Part shown: one piece after another, positions 26,162 through 34,355 of the stretch | Layout of the letters: each line of letters starts with the position of its first letter | How positions within the stretch are numbered: position 1 is the first letter of the stretch | Assembly (NCBI GenBank): GCA_022690815.1 | Contig: JALCZJ010000008.1 | Location: 23,507 to 87,506 of the forward strand | Reading direction: 5' to 3' | DNA: 64,000 nucleotides | Origin: Ferrimicrobium sp. | GTDB lineage: Bacteria > Actinomycetota > Acidimicrobiia > Acidimicrobiales > Acidimicrobiaceae | Made by a program: the position numbers and the translations under genes | The notes under the pieces: generated by a model | Database searches by the model: none | What the model was told of the DNA's origin: nothing | Seen by the model: the letters and a program-made list of their open reading frames with translations, nothing else

Positions 26162-27172
26162 TCATGCAGTACGAGCGGATTTCGTGAAGCTCCAAGGTGC
26201 AGCCAGACGCCGCCAGCCCAGCACACCAAGGACCAGCGAGAGTACCAAAGCACAGCTGAACAGGGATGGGGAAAGAATTTGGTTGGCAGTGAGGACACAG
26301 GAGGCGAGGGCGACCAGGGTCGAGGGTGCGATAACCGCGGCTCCCATCGCCAAGAGTTGTCCCCCAGGTGTTGGCGTCGGTTCCTGGAGGCGTCGGATGC
26401 GATAGCGCACGTCGTCGGGGGCTCCGAAATGCGCGTCCGCGAGTCTTGCTTGTCGAGTGACGACTTTGGCAAGCGCGGTCATGATGACGGGAGCACCGAT
26501 GATCCGTCGAGCTTCATGGTCGGCGGCAACCTCAAGCTCTCGTCGCAGGCCATTCCAGGCATTGCGAACCGGTGGAATGAACCAGTAGAGTGCAGCGATT
26601 CCTGAGGCGAGCTCTAGCAAGCGGGTGTGACCAAGACGCAGGTGTGCAGCTTCGTGTTCGAAGACGGCTTGGCGCTCTTGGTCACTCAAGAGCGCAAGGG
26701 TCCCTGTGGTCACCAGCGCTCGCGGATGCACCAGGCCGGCTGAGACGGCGTGGATGTCGTTGGAGCTGACGATGGCTACACCGCTGCCGAGTGGGGAGGA
26801 GTAGTGGCCGATCACCGTCATCTGCGCCAGATCGAGAGTCGCGTCTCGACGCCTTTGGTGCCCGATGAGCGCAACCCCAATCGGAATGATGACAGCGGCC
26901 GCGAGGAGATACCCACTCAAATCCCAGGGGGCGGCCCCGAGCCCGAGGGCACAGCCAAAGTCGGTGAGCTTGCGGTGGGCGGTGAGATCCACAACCGAAC
27001 CAACCGAACACAGAACCCAGGCAGCTGGTACGATCGCCCATCCAAGGAGCGACACGACAAAGCCGGTAGCGATCGCCTCGGGCGCGTTGATGATGCGGCC
27101 GAGGCGTGTGAGTGCACTCGGCAAGATGGCCAAGACCCCAACCGCGATCGGACCTATGAGGAGCAGCGTCAT
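26162..27172 (-). CDS. M56-family membrane metalloprotease (BlaR1/MecR1-type, no sensor domain)
   Basis: An integral membrane zinc protease of the M56 group. The catalytic motif is FEHEAAHLRLGHTRLLELA (HExxH) and the downstream ligand helix is RRELEVAADHEARRI. Several membrane helices flank the protease domain. In BlaR1/MecR1 such a protease leads to loss of the BlaI repressor when a ligand binds an extracellular penicillin-binding domain. Here the protein ends after the last helix at 336 residues, with no such sensor domain. Its ATG overlaps the blaI stop (ATGA), so the two are coupled. It probably relieves BlaI repression in response to a signal not deducible from sequence. Confidence 0.9.
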   Translation of the reverse strand: MTLLLIGPIAVGVLAILPSALTRLGRIINAPEAIATGFVVSLLGWAIVPAAWVLCSVGSVVDLTAHRKLTDFGCALGLGAAPWDLSGYLLAAAVIIPIGVALIGHQRRRDATLDLAQMTVIGHYSSPLGSGVAIVSSNDIHAVSAGLVHPRALVTTGTLALLSDQERQAVFEHEAAHLRLGHTRLLELASGIAALYWFIPPVRNAWNGLRRELEVAADHEARRIIGAPVIMTALAKVVTRQARLADAHFGAPDDVRYRIRRLQEPTPTPGGQLLAMGAAVIAPSTLVALASCVLTANQILSPSLFSCALVLSLVLGVLGWRRLAAPWSFTKSARTA

Positions 27173-27549
27173 GATTCTTGCTGCCTTTCGATCAGCGCAG
27201 CGAGTTCGCCAAGGAGTGCCTCGTCGTGGATCTCGTCAACGAAGTACATCAGGACCCGACGTGGGTCCTGCGAAGCTGACAGGAGTCGGTCGATTTCCTT
27301 GGCTGCGAGTCGGTCGATGCCCCCGATCACCGAGTAGCGGTGGACGCCATCATCGTTCGTGCGATGGACCAAGCCCTTCGCGACCAGGCGGTTCAAGATA
27401 GTCATGATGGTGGTGTAGGCGCGCCGTGGTTCGCTGAGTCCATCATGGACCTCGCGTCCGGTCAGCGGGCGTTGCTCTTTGAGCAGCACCTCCATCACGC
27501 GCTCCTCGAGTTGACCAACCTTGGTGCCTGCGATCATCGTCCGTTTCAT
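27169..27549 (-). CDS. BlaI/MecI/CopY-family repressor
   Basis: A 126-residue winged-helix repressor: LEERVMEVLLKEQRPLTGREVHDGL, then AYTTIMTILNRLVAKGLVHRTNDDGVHRYSV are the family's recognition and wing segments, followed by a helical dimerisation tail. BlaI-type proteins bind TACA/TGTA dyads and are inactivated by proteolysis; the M56 protease is encoded immediately downstream with overlapping codons. ATG 27549 has GGAAGG 8 bases upstream and gives the normal length, better than GTG 27576. Two matching dyads, before this gene and before the Cys-Cys/thioredoxin operon, are its likely targets. Confidence 0.92.
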   Translation of the reverse strand: MKRTMIAGTKVGQLEERVMEVLLKEQRPLTGREVHDGLSEPRRAYTTIMTILNRLVAKGLVHRTNDDGVHRYSVIGGIDRLAAKEIDRLLSASQDPRRVLMYFVDEIHDEALLGELAALIERQQES

Positions 27550-27764
27550 CGGCCTAGCCTTCCGCTTCTTGTCCACTCGTGTCCAGTTGGTGGGCGTGTT
27601 CTCGTCGCCCTACCTCAATGTCGCAGCTGTAGGCCCGGTCCCCACCGTGAGTACAGCATCGCCAATGCATCTTCGTCGATGGGGGCAATCTCTCGGTCAA
27701 TCTGGCAACACGAGGACTCTATGACATGAGCTGCCCGTCGGAGTGATCCTTCGCGCTGTGCCTA

Positions 27765-27812
27765 CCAACCGTGCTCACCAACCGTGCTCACCAACCGTGC
27801 TCACCAACCGTG
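27765..27812. repeat. 13-bp tandem repeat beside the upstream blaI operator
   Basis: The unit CCAACCGTGCTCA occurs three times head to tail, with a fourth partial copy, and ends 2 bases before the second BlaI-type dyad. It lies in the leader between blaI and its presumed promoter, within a 350-base stretch that has no gene. The function is unknown; it could be slippage-prone and vary in copy number between strains. Confidence 0.8.
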
Positions 27813-27814
27813 TC

Positions 27815-27832
27815 TACTAATAATGTGTAGTA
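27815..27832. promoter_or_regulatory. BlaI-type dyad operator upstream of blaI
   Basis: TACTAATAATGTGTAGTA keeps the TACTA-N8-TAGTA arms and the right half TGTAGTA of the operator before the thioredoxin operon. On the minus strand it overlaps a -10-like TATACT, which would place a blaI-M56 promoter about 270 bases before the repressor start and under its own control. Confidence 0.65.
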
Positions 27833-27924
27833 TAGCGTTGTCGGCGATGGCAATGATGGACACGCTTTTCTCTTTGTGCAGCCTTAGGCGTCTTGACGTC
27901 GTCAGCCGATCGGACTCGATGTGG

Positions 27925-28398
27925 TCACTGAGACACCATTGTGTGGATCAGACGCGAACGCGCTGTTCGCTCGCGGTGCTTGGTCGCCTCGGTTTGCGCC
28001 AACGCCGTGGGTATGAGGTGACAAACATTACCGGGTGGACAGTCGTCGACGTTGAGCTGCTCGGCGCGCGCAATCAATTCTCTCAGGGTCGCTAGTGCCT
28101 CGTTGAGCTTGGCGATCTTTTCTTGGTATTCGAGTGCACGCCCATTGAGCAGTGTAAGGACGTGTTGGCAGGGGACGACGCCAGCTCTGCGGTAGGCGAG
28201 GATTTCACGGATCTCCTTCAGTGAGAGTCCAGCTGATTGACTCGCCTTGACAAAGTTGATCTGCGCGATCGCCTCATCGGGGTAGTCGCGGTAACCCTCT
28301 GGAGTCCGAGCCGGCGGCGAAAGCACGCCGATCTCTTCGTAGTAGCGGAGTGTCTTAACGGGTACGTGAGTGACCTTGGCAATCTGACCGATTCTCAT
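27925..28398 (-). CDS. MerR-family metal-responsive regulator
   Basis: The N-terminal helix-turn-helix MRIGQIAKVTHVPVKTLRYYEEIG and RTPEGYRDYPDEAI are classic MerR. A long dimerisation helix follows, and the metal-binding region has one cysteine at its start (PCQHVL) and a CPPGNVCHL pair near the end. This fits a soft-metal sensor, but the spacing (C-x5-C) differs from the Tn501 MerR pattern, so the metal could be Hg, Cu, Zn or similar. ATG 28398 is the likely start. The gene is divergent from merA and shares an operator/promoter region, which makes control of merA very likely. Confidence 0.92.
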   Translation of the reverse strand: MRIGQIAKVTHVPVKTLRYYEEIGVLSPPARTPEGYRDYPDEAIAQINFVKASQSAGLSLKEIREILAYRRAGVVPCQHVLTLLNGRALEYQEKIAKLNEALATLRELIARAEQLNVDDCPPGNVCHLIPTALAQTEATKHRERTARSRLIHTMVSQ

Positions 28399-28416
28399 CA
28401 ATCACAGTCTAGATGA

Positions 28417-28438
28417 ACCGTCCAGCCAACTGGAGGGT
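28417..28438 (+). promoter_or_regulatory. MerR-type operator between merR and merA
   Basis: ACCGTCCAG-CCAA-CTGGAGGGT is a dyad with one mismatch per arm, close to the MerR/CueR/SoxR-type operator. A -35-like TGAACC overlaps its left edge, and a weak -10 (TTTTAC) lies 19 bases further. The 19-base spacer is the long spacer that MerR-family activators untwist. It would drive merA and be bound by the divergent regulator. Confidence 0.78.
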
Positions 28439-28507
28439 TTTTACGCTGAGGGTTTGATGGTTCGACACATCTGTCCCAGAGGTGTCGATGAAGAAGGAGG
28501 AAGTCAG

Positions 28508-29950
28508 ATGAATTCGACAGACCAAGGATCAATCGTTTGTGATCTTGCGGTGATTGGGTCGGGTAGCGCTGCCTTCGCGACGGCGATTCGAGCGGTTGGC
28601 CTCAAGGCAACGGTCGTGCTCATCGAGGAGAACTCGATTGGGGGTACCTGCGTGAACGTCGGTTGTGTGCCCTCCAAGGCGTTGCTTGCAGCCGCCGAGG
28701 CCCGTTACCGTGCGATGGATCAGCCGTTCCCCGGCATTCACACCGCGGCTGGTCCTGTCGCGATGGATGAGCTGATCGAGGGCAAGCGAGCACTCGTTGA
28801 CCAGTTGCGGCGAGACAAATATGAGGACCTCGCAGCGGCCTATGGCTTTACGGTCATCCACGGCCGAGCCCAGTTTGTTGAGTCAGGGGCTCTCATGGTC
28901 AACTTCGAGGACGCCCGAGGAGTGCGCGAGCGCGAAGTGGTGGCGACCAAGATCGTGATCGCCACCGGGGCGACTCCCACGGTCCCGCCCATTTTAGGCC
29001 TTGATGCTGTCCCGTTTCTCACGTCGACGACCGCGATGGAGCTCCAAGCCGTGCCGGAGCACCTGCTGGTGATTGGAGCGAACGCGGTCGGTTTAGAGCA
29101 GGCCCAGCTCTTTGCCCACCTTGGCGCATCGGTGACCATTCTCGAGGCTCGTGATCGGATTGCACCGTTCGAGGAGCCCGAGATATCGGCAGCACTCGCC
29201 AAGATCCTTGGCGACGAGGGCATTGCGGTGGTAACGGCGGCGACGATAACCCAGATCAACAGCCACCAGGGCAGGATCACTCTCACATATGAGCGAGGGG
29301 CCTCGGCGCACGAGCTCGAAGGCGATGCATTGCTGGTGGCGACGGGACGTCGACCAAACACCCAGAAGCTAGGGCTGGCACACGTTGGCGTTGAAGTCGG
29401 GACTCAGGGAGAGGTGATTGTCGATGAGCAACTGCAAACGACCAATCCACGGATTTGGGCCGCAGGTGACGTGACGGGTGCCCCCCAGTTTGTCTACGTC
29501 GCCGGTCTCCACGGTACGATCGTGGCCGACAATGCTTTGCTCGATGCCGGACGCAGCATCGACTATCGCACGTTGCCGAGAGTGACCTTCACCGCGCCGC
29601 AGATCGCGTCGGTCGGTTTGACCGACGAGGGAGCTGTTGCGGCTGGGTATCGGTGTGACTGTCGGGTAGTCGAACTCAGTGCCGTAGCTCGTGCGCTCGT
29701 GAATCGCGACACGAGGGGCCTCGTGAAAATTGTGGCTGACCAGGCGACCAACAAGGTGTTAGGCATTCATCTGCTCGCCGACGGCGCTGGGGATGCCATC
29801 CTCGCCGGGGTCTATGCACTCGAGGCTAACTTTACGGTCGAACAACTCGCGACGACTTGGGCTCCCTATCTCACGATGGCCGAGGCGATTCGTCTCGGGG
29901 CGCAGTCGTTCACCCGCGATGTTGGCATGCTTTCTTGCTGCGCCTCCTGA
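28508..29950 (+). CDS. merA: Mercuric reductase (without N-terminal metal-binding domain)
   Basis: MerA reduces Hg(II) to volatile Hg(0) with NADPH and FAD in the cytoplasm. Evidence: FAD site LAVIGSGSAAFATAIRA, redox-active pair GGTCVNVGCVPSKALLAAAE, NADPH site LLVIGANAVGLEQAQLFAHLG, FAD contact RIWAAGDVTGAPQFVYVA and, decisive, the C-terminal vicinal cysteines MLSCCAS that separate MerA from other pyridine disulfide reductases. The start at ATG 28508 follows a strong AAGGAGG. There is no N-terminal heavy-metal-associated domain, as in many actinobacterial MerA proteins of about 480 residues. merR is divergent; merT/merP are not adjacent, but a MerT-like gene lies about 2.4 kb away. Confidence 0.95.
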   Translation: MNSTDQGSIVCDLAVIGSGSAAFATAIRAVGLKATVVLIEENSIGGTCVNVGCVPSKALLAAAEARYRAMDQPFPGIHTAAGPVAMDELIEGKRALVDQLRRDKYEDLAAAYGFTVIHGRAQFVESGALMVNFEDARGVREREVVATKIVIATGATPTVPPILGLDAVPFLTSTTAMELQAVPEHLLVIGANAVGLEQAQLFAHLGASVTILEARDRIAPFEEPEISAALAKILGDEGIAVVTAATITQINSHQGRITLTYERGASAHELEGDALLVATGRRPNTQKLGLAHVGVEVGTQGEVIVDEQLQTTNPRIWAAGDVTGAPQFVYVAGLHGTIVADNALLDAGRSIDYRTLPRVTFTAPQIASVGLTDEGAVAAGYRCDCRVVELSAVARALVNRDTRGLVKIVADQATNKVLGIHLLADGAGDAILAGVYALEANFTVEQLATTWAPYLTMAEAIRLGAQSFTRDVGMLSCCAS

Positions 29951-30032
29951 TCGGTTGAGTTCGAGACTCCCACCTCAATGCCAACCTCGGTCAGGTTGGC
30001 GGTTAGTGGCTCAGTATGTCCGAGGTGTGTGC

Positions 30033-31400
30033 TCAACGCTGCGTCGAAAACGTCACGCCAATGGTGACCGCGTTGCCCAAGGCCGTGTCGGTGTTGTAGA
30101 CGTACGTGGTGCCACCGATCTTGGTGATCACCTCGCGCACGATTGCGAGGCCCAAACCAGATCCATCGATGGCTCTCGACGCTGGGGTGCGATAGAAGCG
30201 CTCAAAAATTCGGTCGCGATCGACATCCGAGATTGGGTCAGCGAGGTTCGTCACCTCGAGGTTGGTTGGCGTCAGTGTGATCGTGATGGTCGAACCAGAC
30301 GGTGAGAATTTGATGGCGTTATCGAGTAAATTGCTAACGACTTGATCGATCGCTCGCTTTGAGGCCTGGATGACAACTGGCACCGGAGGCGAAGCGTACG
30401 CCATTTCCCTATTCGAGCGTGTCCTAAACCGATCGACTAGCTCCATGACGGTGGCTCCAACGTCGAGCGCGCTGGTGACCTCATTGGGTTGTTCGGTCAG
30501 AACCAGATCGACGAGCTCGCTCACGAGGTTGGTGAGCTCTCGGGTCTCGGTGTCGAGATCGGCTAAGATTCGGGCTCGATCGTTGGCGGCAAGCGCGTCG
30601 TAGCGTCCCAACAGGTCGATATTGGTTCTGAGCGAGGTCAGTGGCGTGCGAAGCTCGTGAGAGGCGTTCTGGATGAGTCGACGTTGCTGGGCCTCGGAGT
30701 CACGAACTGCCCCAAGCGCGCGCTCAAAGGCGCGTGCCAAGACCCCAACCTCATCGCTTCGTTGCGCCTGGGAATGAAGTGAGGAATCGGTGTCGGGCGT
30801 CAATGTGGTGATGGTGTTCGCGAGGCGAAGAATCGGTCGGCTGATGGCGGTGGCGATTGCCAAGCCCAGAAGGGCGGCCGCGAGCGCTGCGCCTACGACC
30901 AGTAGGCCAAAGCGGATCCTGAGCACCCCAAGCGAGGTGAGCACATCGTTGATGTTGCGCGCGACCACGAGAGCTCCTCGTCGCCCAAGGCTGTTCGTGA
31001 GCACCCGGTAGGTGGTCGATCCGACGTGCTGTGTCCCGAGCCATCGGGTCGCCAATCCACGTGCGATTGCGACATCATGATACGATGTTGTCAACTTCTG
31101 AGCGCCTGTGACGAGCGTGATGACGCCATCTGGCTTGATAACTTCGACGATGACACCGGGTAAGAGACCATGATCGTGGGCGGGTCCGTCAAGGAGAATG
31201 GGTGGCGTCGGCGCGAACGATGTTCGTGGCCGCAATAGCGCTGGGTGCGAACGTAGTGTCACCGCGGTCTCTCGCAGCGACAGATCGACGGAGGCCATCA
31301 GCTGGTGGGTGGTCGTGGTGTAGGACAAGATGGCAACAACGAACCCGGTGGCAGTCGCGAGTGCAGCGAGCACGATGGCAAGACGAGTCCTAAGTTTCAC
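30033..31400 (-). CDS. OmpR/MprB-type sensor histidine kinase
   Basis: A membrane histidine kinase: first helix LAIVLAALATATGFVVAILSY, an extracytoplasmic domain of about 130 residues, second helix LLVVGAALAAALLGLAIATAI, a HAMP linker, then the phospho-acceptor box RLIQNASHELRTPLTSLRTNIDLL, the N-box VVSNLLDNAIKFSP and the G-box SRAIDGSGLGLAIVREVI. GTG 31400 overlaps the response regulator stop (GTGA), giving a coupled two-gene operon; upstream frame has no sense as a protein. The order and type are close to the mycobacterial MprAB stress system. The stimulus cannot be inferred; the nearby metal genes are only a positional hint. Confidence 0.94.
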   Translation of the reverse strand: MKLRTRLAIVLAALATATGFVVAILSYTTTTHQLMASVDLSLRETAVTLRSHPALLRPRTSFAPTPPILLDGPAHDHGLLPGVIVEVIKPDGVITLVTGAQKLTTSYHDVAIARGLATRWLGTQHVGSTTYRVLTNSLGRRGALVVARNINDVLTSLGVLRIRFGLLVVGAALAAALLGLAIATAISRPILRLANTITTLTPDTDSSLHSQAQRSDEVGVLARAFERALGAVRDSEAQQRRLIQNASHELRTPLTSLRTNIDLLGRYDALAANDRARILADLDTETRELTNLVSELVDLVLTEQPNEVTSALDVGATVMELVDRFRTRSNREMAYASPPVPVVIQASKRAIDQVVSNLLDNAIKFSPSGSTITITLTPTNLEVTNLADPISDVDRDRIFERFYRTPASRAIDGSGLGLAIVREVITKIGGTTYVYNTDTALGNAVTIGVTFSTQR

Positions 31401-32098
31401 GGTTGAACCAGGACGTAACCGACACCTCGAACCGTCTTGAGTAGTTTCGTCTCTCCTGGAAGCTCGAGCTTGCGGCGCAGATACCCGATGTAGACGGCCA
31501 GGTTCTTGGACTCTGAGCCAAAGTCGTAACCCCAAATGCGGTCGTAGATCAGGCCGTGGGTCAGGACTCGACCAGCATTTTCAGCAAGGAGTAGTAGCAG
31601 GTCAAACTCGGTCTTGGTCAGTTCAAGCTCGCGTTGACCTCGAAAGGCTCGCCGCCCCAGCTCGTCGAGAGAGAGGTCCCCGACGACGATCCATGATCCA
31701 TTACTCGTTGGTGACGTCCGCCTCAACAAGGCTCGAACACGTGCAAACAGTTCGTCAAGAGCAAACGGTTTTGTGAGATAGTCGTCGGCGCCGGCGTCAA
31801 GCCCCAGCACGCGGTCATTGACCTCTGTTCGGGCCGTCAACAAGAGGATTGGAGTGGTGTTCGCGGCGTTGCGTAGGCGTCGGCAAACGGTAACGCCATC
31901 GGCCCTTGGCATCATGACGTCGAAGATGAAAAGATCGAAAGCTTGTTGTTCGATGGCCTCAAGCGCCTCGTAGCCATCGCTGACCGCGACGACGCGATAC
32001 CCCTCGAGCTCGAGGGCCAAGCGCGTCGAATCCCGTGTTGCACGATCATCCTCGGCTATCAGGATGCTGGCTGGCTGTTCTTGAGTGCGGTACACCAT
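31397..32098 (-). CDS. OmpR-family response regulator
   Basis: The receiver domain begins ILIAEDDRATRDSTRLALELEG, with the phospho-accepting Asp in DLFIFDVMMPRADG and the Lys in DDYLTKPFALDEL. The C-terminal winged helix ends TKTEFDLLLLLAENAGRVLTHGLIYDRIWGYDF and VGYLRRKLE-like YIGYLRRKLELPGE plus TVRGVGYVL, as in MprA/PhoB. ATG 32098 is preferred over the TTG at 32116, although neither has a strong ribosome-binding site. The kinase gene follows with overlapping codons. A direct repeat with 11-bp phase upstream (32168-32185) is a candidate binding site. Confidence 0.94.
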   Translation of the reverse strand: MVYRTQEQPASILIAEDDRATRDSTRLALELEGYRVVAVSDGYEALEAIEQQAFDLFIFDVMMPRADGVTVCRRLRNAANTTPILLLTARTEVNDRVLGLDAGADDYLTKPFALDELFARVRALLRRTSPTSNGSWIVVGDLSLDELGRRAFRGQRELELTKTEFDLLLLLAENAGRVLTHGLIYDRIWGYDFGSESKNLAVYIGYLRRKLELPGETKLLKTVRGVGYVLVQP

Positions 32099-32167
32099 CT
32101 CGTGATAGTAGTCCAACGACGAGTTTGATAAGAGACATGTGAGGCGTTTACTCCTAGTTCGCTGATG

Positions 32168-32185
32168 TCTTACCTTCTTCTTACC
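32168..32185. promoter_or_regulatory. Direct heptamer repeat, candidate response-regulator binding site
   Basis: TCTTACC at 32168-32174 recurs at 32179-32185, start to start 11 bp, one helical turn, the arrangement bound by dimers of OmpR/PhoB-type regulators. It lies 70 bases before the divergent response regulator and 250 bases before the DUF5666 gene, so it could control either or both. Confidence 0.5.
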
Positions 32186-32434
32186 GGATTGAGACGGTCT
32201 TCTTGCATTAGCCGATCAGACTGCGTTGCGTGGTGGCTGTATTGGTGTTAAGGGAGCAGATGAGGAAACGACCAAAGGACCAGGTGTTTGTGTCAGTCGC
32301 CAAGCTATGGGCTAAATTGGAACCTTGCAGTGTCCAACCCTGTAAGAGTTGACCGCTCTTGGTGTCTGCTTCGGTCTCACCGGTTTTCTACCACCTAGGA
32401 GTAGTTCGAGCTACGTTTGAAAAGGAGATTACGG

Positions 32435-33355
32435 ATGAACGTGAAAAAACTGGTTCTGGCGCGCAAGGGTATCGTGGTCGGGGTCACCGCAGGTGGCGCT
32501 CTTGCCCTGATAGCGGTCGGGGTCGTCGCTGCAGGGGGCCCGAGTAACACCAGCGGTCAAGTGGCAGCGAACCTACCAACGGCGGTGACGACCGCCAACC
32601 ACTCAAAGGTTGGCCGACATCATCACGCCCTTCATAGGCGAGGTACCGAAGGCAAGGTGACCGACATCACCGCGCAGACGCTCACGATTAAAACTGCTCG
32701 TAACGTCACCATGAGCTATGGCTTGACGAGCACTACGGTCTATCGAGAAGCTGGCAGTTCGATCAGTTCCTCCGCGATAACCGATGGCGATGTCGTGCTC
32801 GTCAGGACGGCGCGGTCATCGACGGTTGCCACGATGGTTCGGGTGGTCCCACCATTAGTCGCGGGTGACATCACGGGCATCAATGGATCAACGATCACCA
32901 TCGCCAATCAATTTGGATTGGTACGAACGATCGATACTAGCCCATCAACGACCTATAGTGAGGCGAAAATGTCGATCCAAGAAGGCGCGCTCGCGGTTGG
33001 TGATCATATCATCGCCGTGGGAACCGTCACAGCTAATGGTGAGGTGCTGGATGCTTCGAGGATCGTGCTCAGCCCTGCGACCTACGCTGGCACGGTGACT
33101 TCGGTGACCTCGGGTGCTATTACCCTTCGGCGATTCGATGGATTGACGGTGACGATCGACACTGGATCTGGGACGACCTATCGAATGGGCAAGTCCACAG
33201 CTACTGCGTCAGCGGTGAGCGTGGGAGAGCGGATTGTCGTTCGTGGGACGGTAAGCAATTCAGGCACGATGGATGCCATTAGTGTTTGGATCCTTCGAAC
33301 TCATGCCCATTCGCAGTCTACGAACAGTGCCCAAGCGTCACCCGCGGTTGTGTAG
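32435..33355 (+). CDS. Exported DUF5666-type repeat protein
   Basis: After a basic start and a hydrophobic segment (GIVVGVTAGGALALIAVGVVAAGG), the 306-residue protein consists of repeated beta-rich modules of about 70 residues: EGKVTDITAQTLTIKTARNVTMSY, AGDITGINGSTITIANQFGLVRTI and AGTVTSVTSGAITLRRFDGLTVTI. Each is followed by a DGDVVLV- or VGDHIIAVGTV-like strand, the pattern of DUF5666/OB-like repeats. It is therefore an extracytoplasmic beta protein of unknown role. AAGGAG lies close upstream of ATG 32435. It is divergent from the two-component operon and may be its target. A 318-base spacer carries the direct repeat. Confidence 0.82.
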   Translation: MNVKKLVLARKGIVVGVTAGGALALIAVGVVAAGGPSNTSGQVAANLPTAVTTANHSKVGRHHHALHRRGTEGKVTDITAQTLTIKTARNVTMSYGLTSTTVYREAGSSISSSAITDGDVVLVRTARSSTVATMVRVVPPLVAGDITGINGSTITIANQFGLVRTIDTSPSTTYSEAKMSIQEGALAVGDHIIAVGTVTANGEVLDASRIVLSPATYAGTVTSVTSGAITLRRFDGLTVTIDTGSGTTYRMGKSTATASAVSVGERIVVRGTVSNSGTMDAISVWILRTHAHSQSTNSAQASPAVV

Positions 33356-33521
33356 TGACGTAGTGTCGTTGGGCCCCTATCAATCAAAACGGCAAGGTCT
33401 GGTCCCACTCGATCCTGATACCATGCGCTGCGTGTCGTCGGCGAGAGGCATCGAGCGGGTTGGCCAGAAGCGAAGGTCGAAGCTGATGGCCGACGGGTTG
33501 AGTGCGCAAAGACCTTGAGGC

Positions 33522-34037
33522 TTAGCGGACCGCCTGTTCGTGGGAGAGCAGGATCTTCTTTCGCTCCAACCCACTGGAGTAACCAGTCAGTGAGCCGTTG
33601 GACCCGATCACCCGGTGACAGGGGATCACGATAGGGATTGGATTGGCGCCAATAGCGCCCCCAACCGCCCGCGAGGCATTCGGACGACCTATGGAGCGAG
33701 CGACCGCTCCATAGGTCGTCGTCGTTGCGAAGCCAATGCGCCCAAGGGATTTCCACACGGCCATTTGAAAACCACTTCCGATGGCAAGTGTAGGGAGATT
33801 GAAGCGCTTTAACTTGCCTGCAAAGTAAGCATCGAGCTGCCGTGCCGCCTCGGTCAGCAGGGGTGCTGCTCCGATCGTCGACGGGGGAGTTTCGCTTCTG
33901 TCAACAAAGTCAATCCCCATCAAATACTGGTCGTCACCTGTGAGTCGAATCGGGCCCAGCGGCGAGTCGATGACCAAGCTCGAAACCGTAGTTTTGGCTG
34001 CGATGGCTGTCTCGTATGGCGTTTCCTTCATGCCCAT
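33522..34037 (-). CDS. ogt: Methylated-DNA-protein-cysteine S-methyltransferase
   Basis: This suicide enzyme removes alkyl groups from O6-alkylguanine in DNA. The active site is NPIPIVIPCHRVIGSNGSLTGY with acceptor Cys in PCHRV, followed by the GLERKKILLSHE helix. The DNA-binding helix-turn-helix region reads FQMAVWKSLGRIGFATTTTYGAVARSIGRPNASRAVG. Length of 171 residues is that of Ogt. The start is ATG 34037, with alternatives at 34040 (GTG) and 34031. The DNA coding for the helix-turn-helix contains a striking perfect 16-bp inverted repeat (33683-33720). Confidence 0.95.
   Translation of the reverse strand: MGMKETPYETAIAAKTTVSSLVIDSPLGPIRLTGDDQYLMGIDFVDRSETPPSTIGAAPLLTEAARQLDAYFAGKLKRFNLPTLAIGSGFQMAVWKSLGRIGFATTTTYGAVARSIGRPNASRAVGGAIGANPIPIVIPCHRVIGSNGSLTGYSSGLERKKILLSHEQAVR
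33683..33720. repeat. Perfect 16-bp inverted repeat inside ogt
   Basis: The arms GACGACCTATGGAGCG and CGCTCCATAGGTCGTC are exact reverse complements separated by AGCGAC. The hairpin lies fully inside the ogt coding sequence, over the codons for TTTYGAVARSIGRP. A perfect 16-bp stem is very unlikely by chance in a coding region and could pause transcription or translation, or attract a protein or endonuclease. Confidence 0.9.
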
Positions 34038-34355
34038 CACTCCGTTTGTATCCTCAGGAGCTGCGACTATTCCGGCTGCTTTCGGTAGCCGTCAGAGGCG
34101 TTGGCTCAAGGTCGTACATCTAAATTATGGAACGAGCAGAATCCCTCGTCGATGTCATCCTATTTGATCGCTGTGCCTTGGTGGGCAAGTTGGTGAGACG
34201 GCGATGCGGAGCGTGGGACGGAGTAACCCTTGGGCCGACACCGGTAAGCGCAAGGATCATTGTGACTGGGCGGTTAGCCGAGGATTTGGCAAACGTTAAC
34301 CGTGATGCCGGATTGGGTTTAGCTAGTGTTCACCAGAAGGCGTCACGATGTCGTA

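Noticed and set aside
27765..27812. Short repeat array considered as a CRISPR.
   Set aside because: The units are 13 bp and directly abutting with no spacers, so this is a simple tandem repeat.
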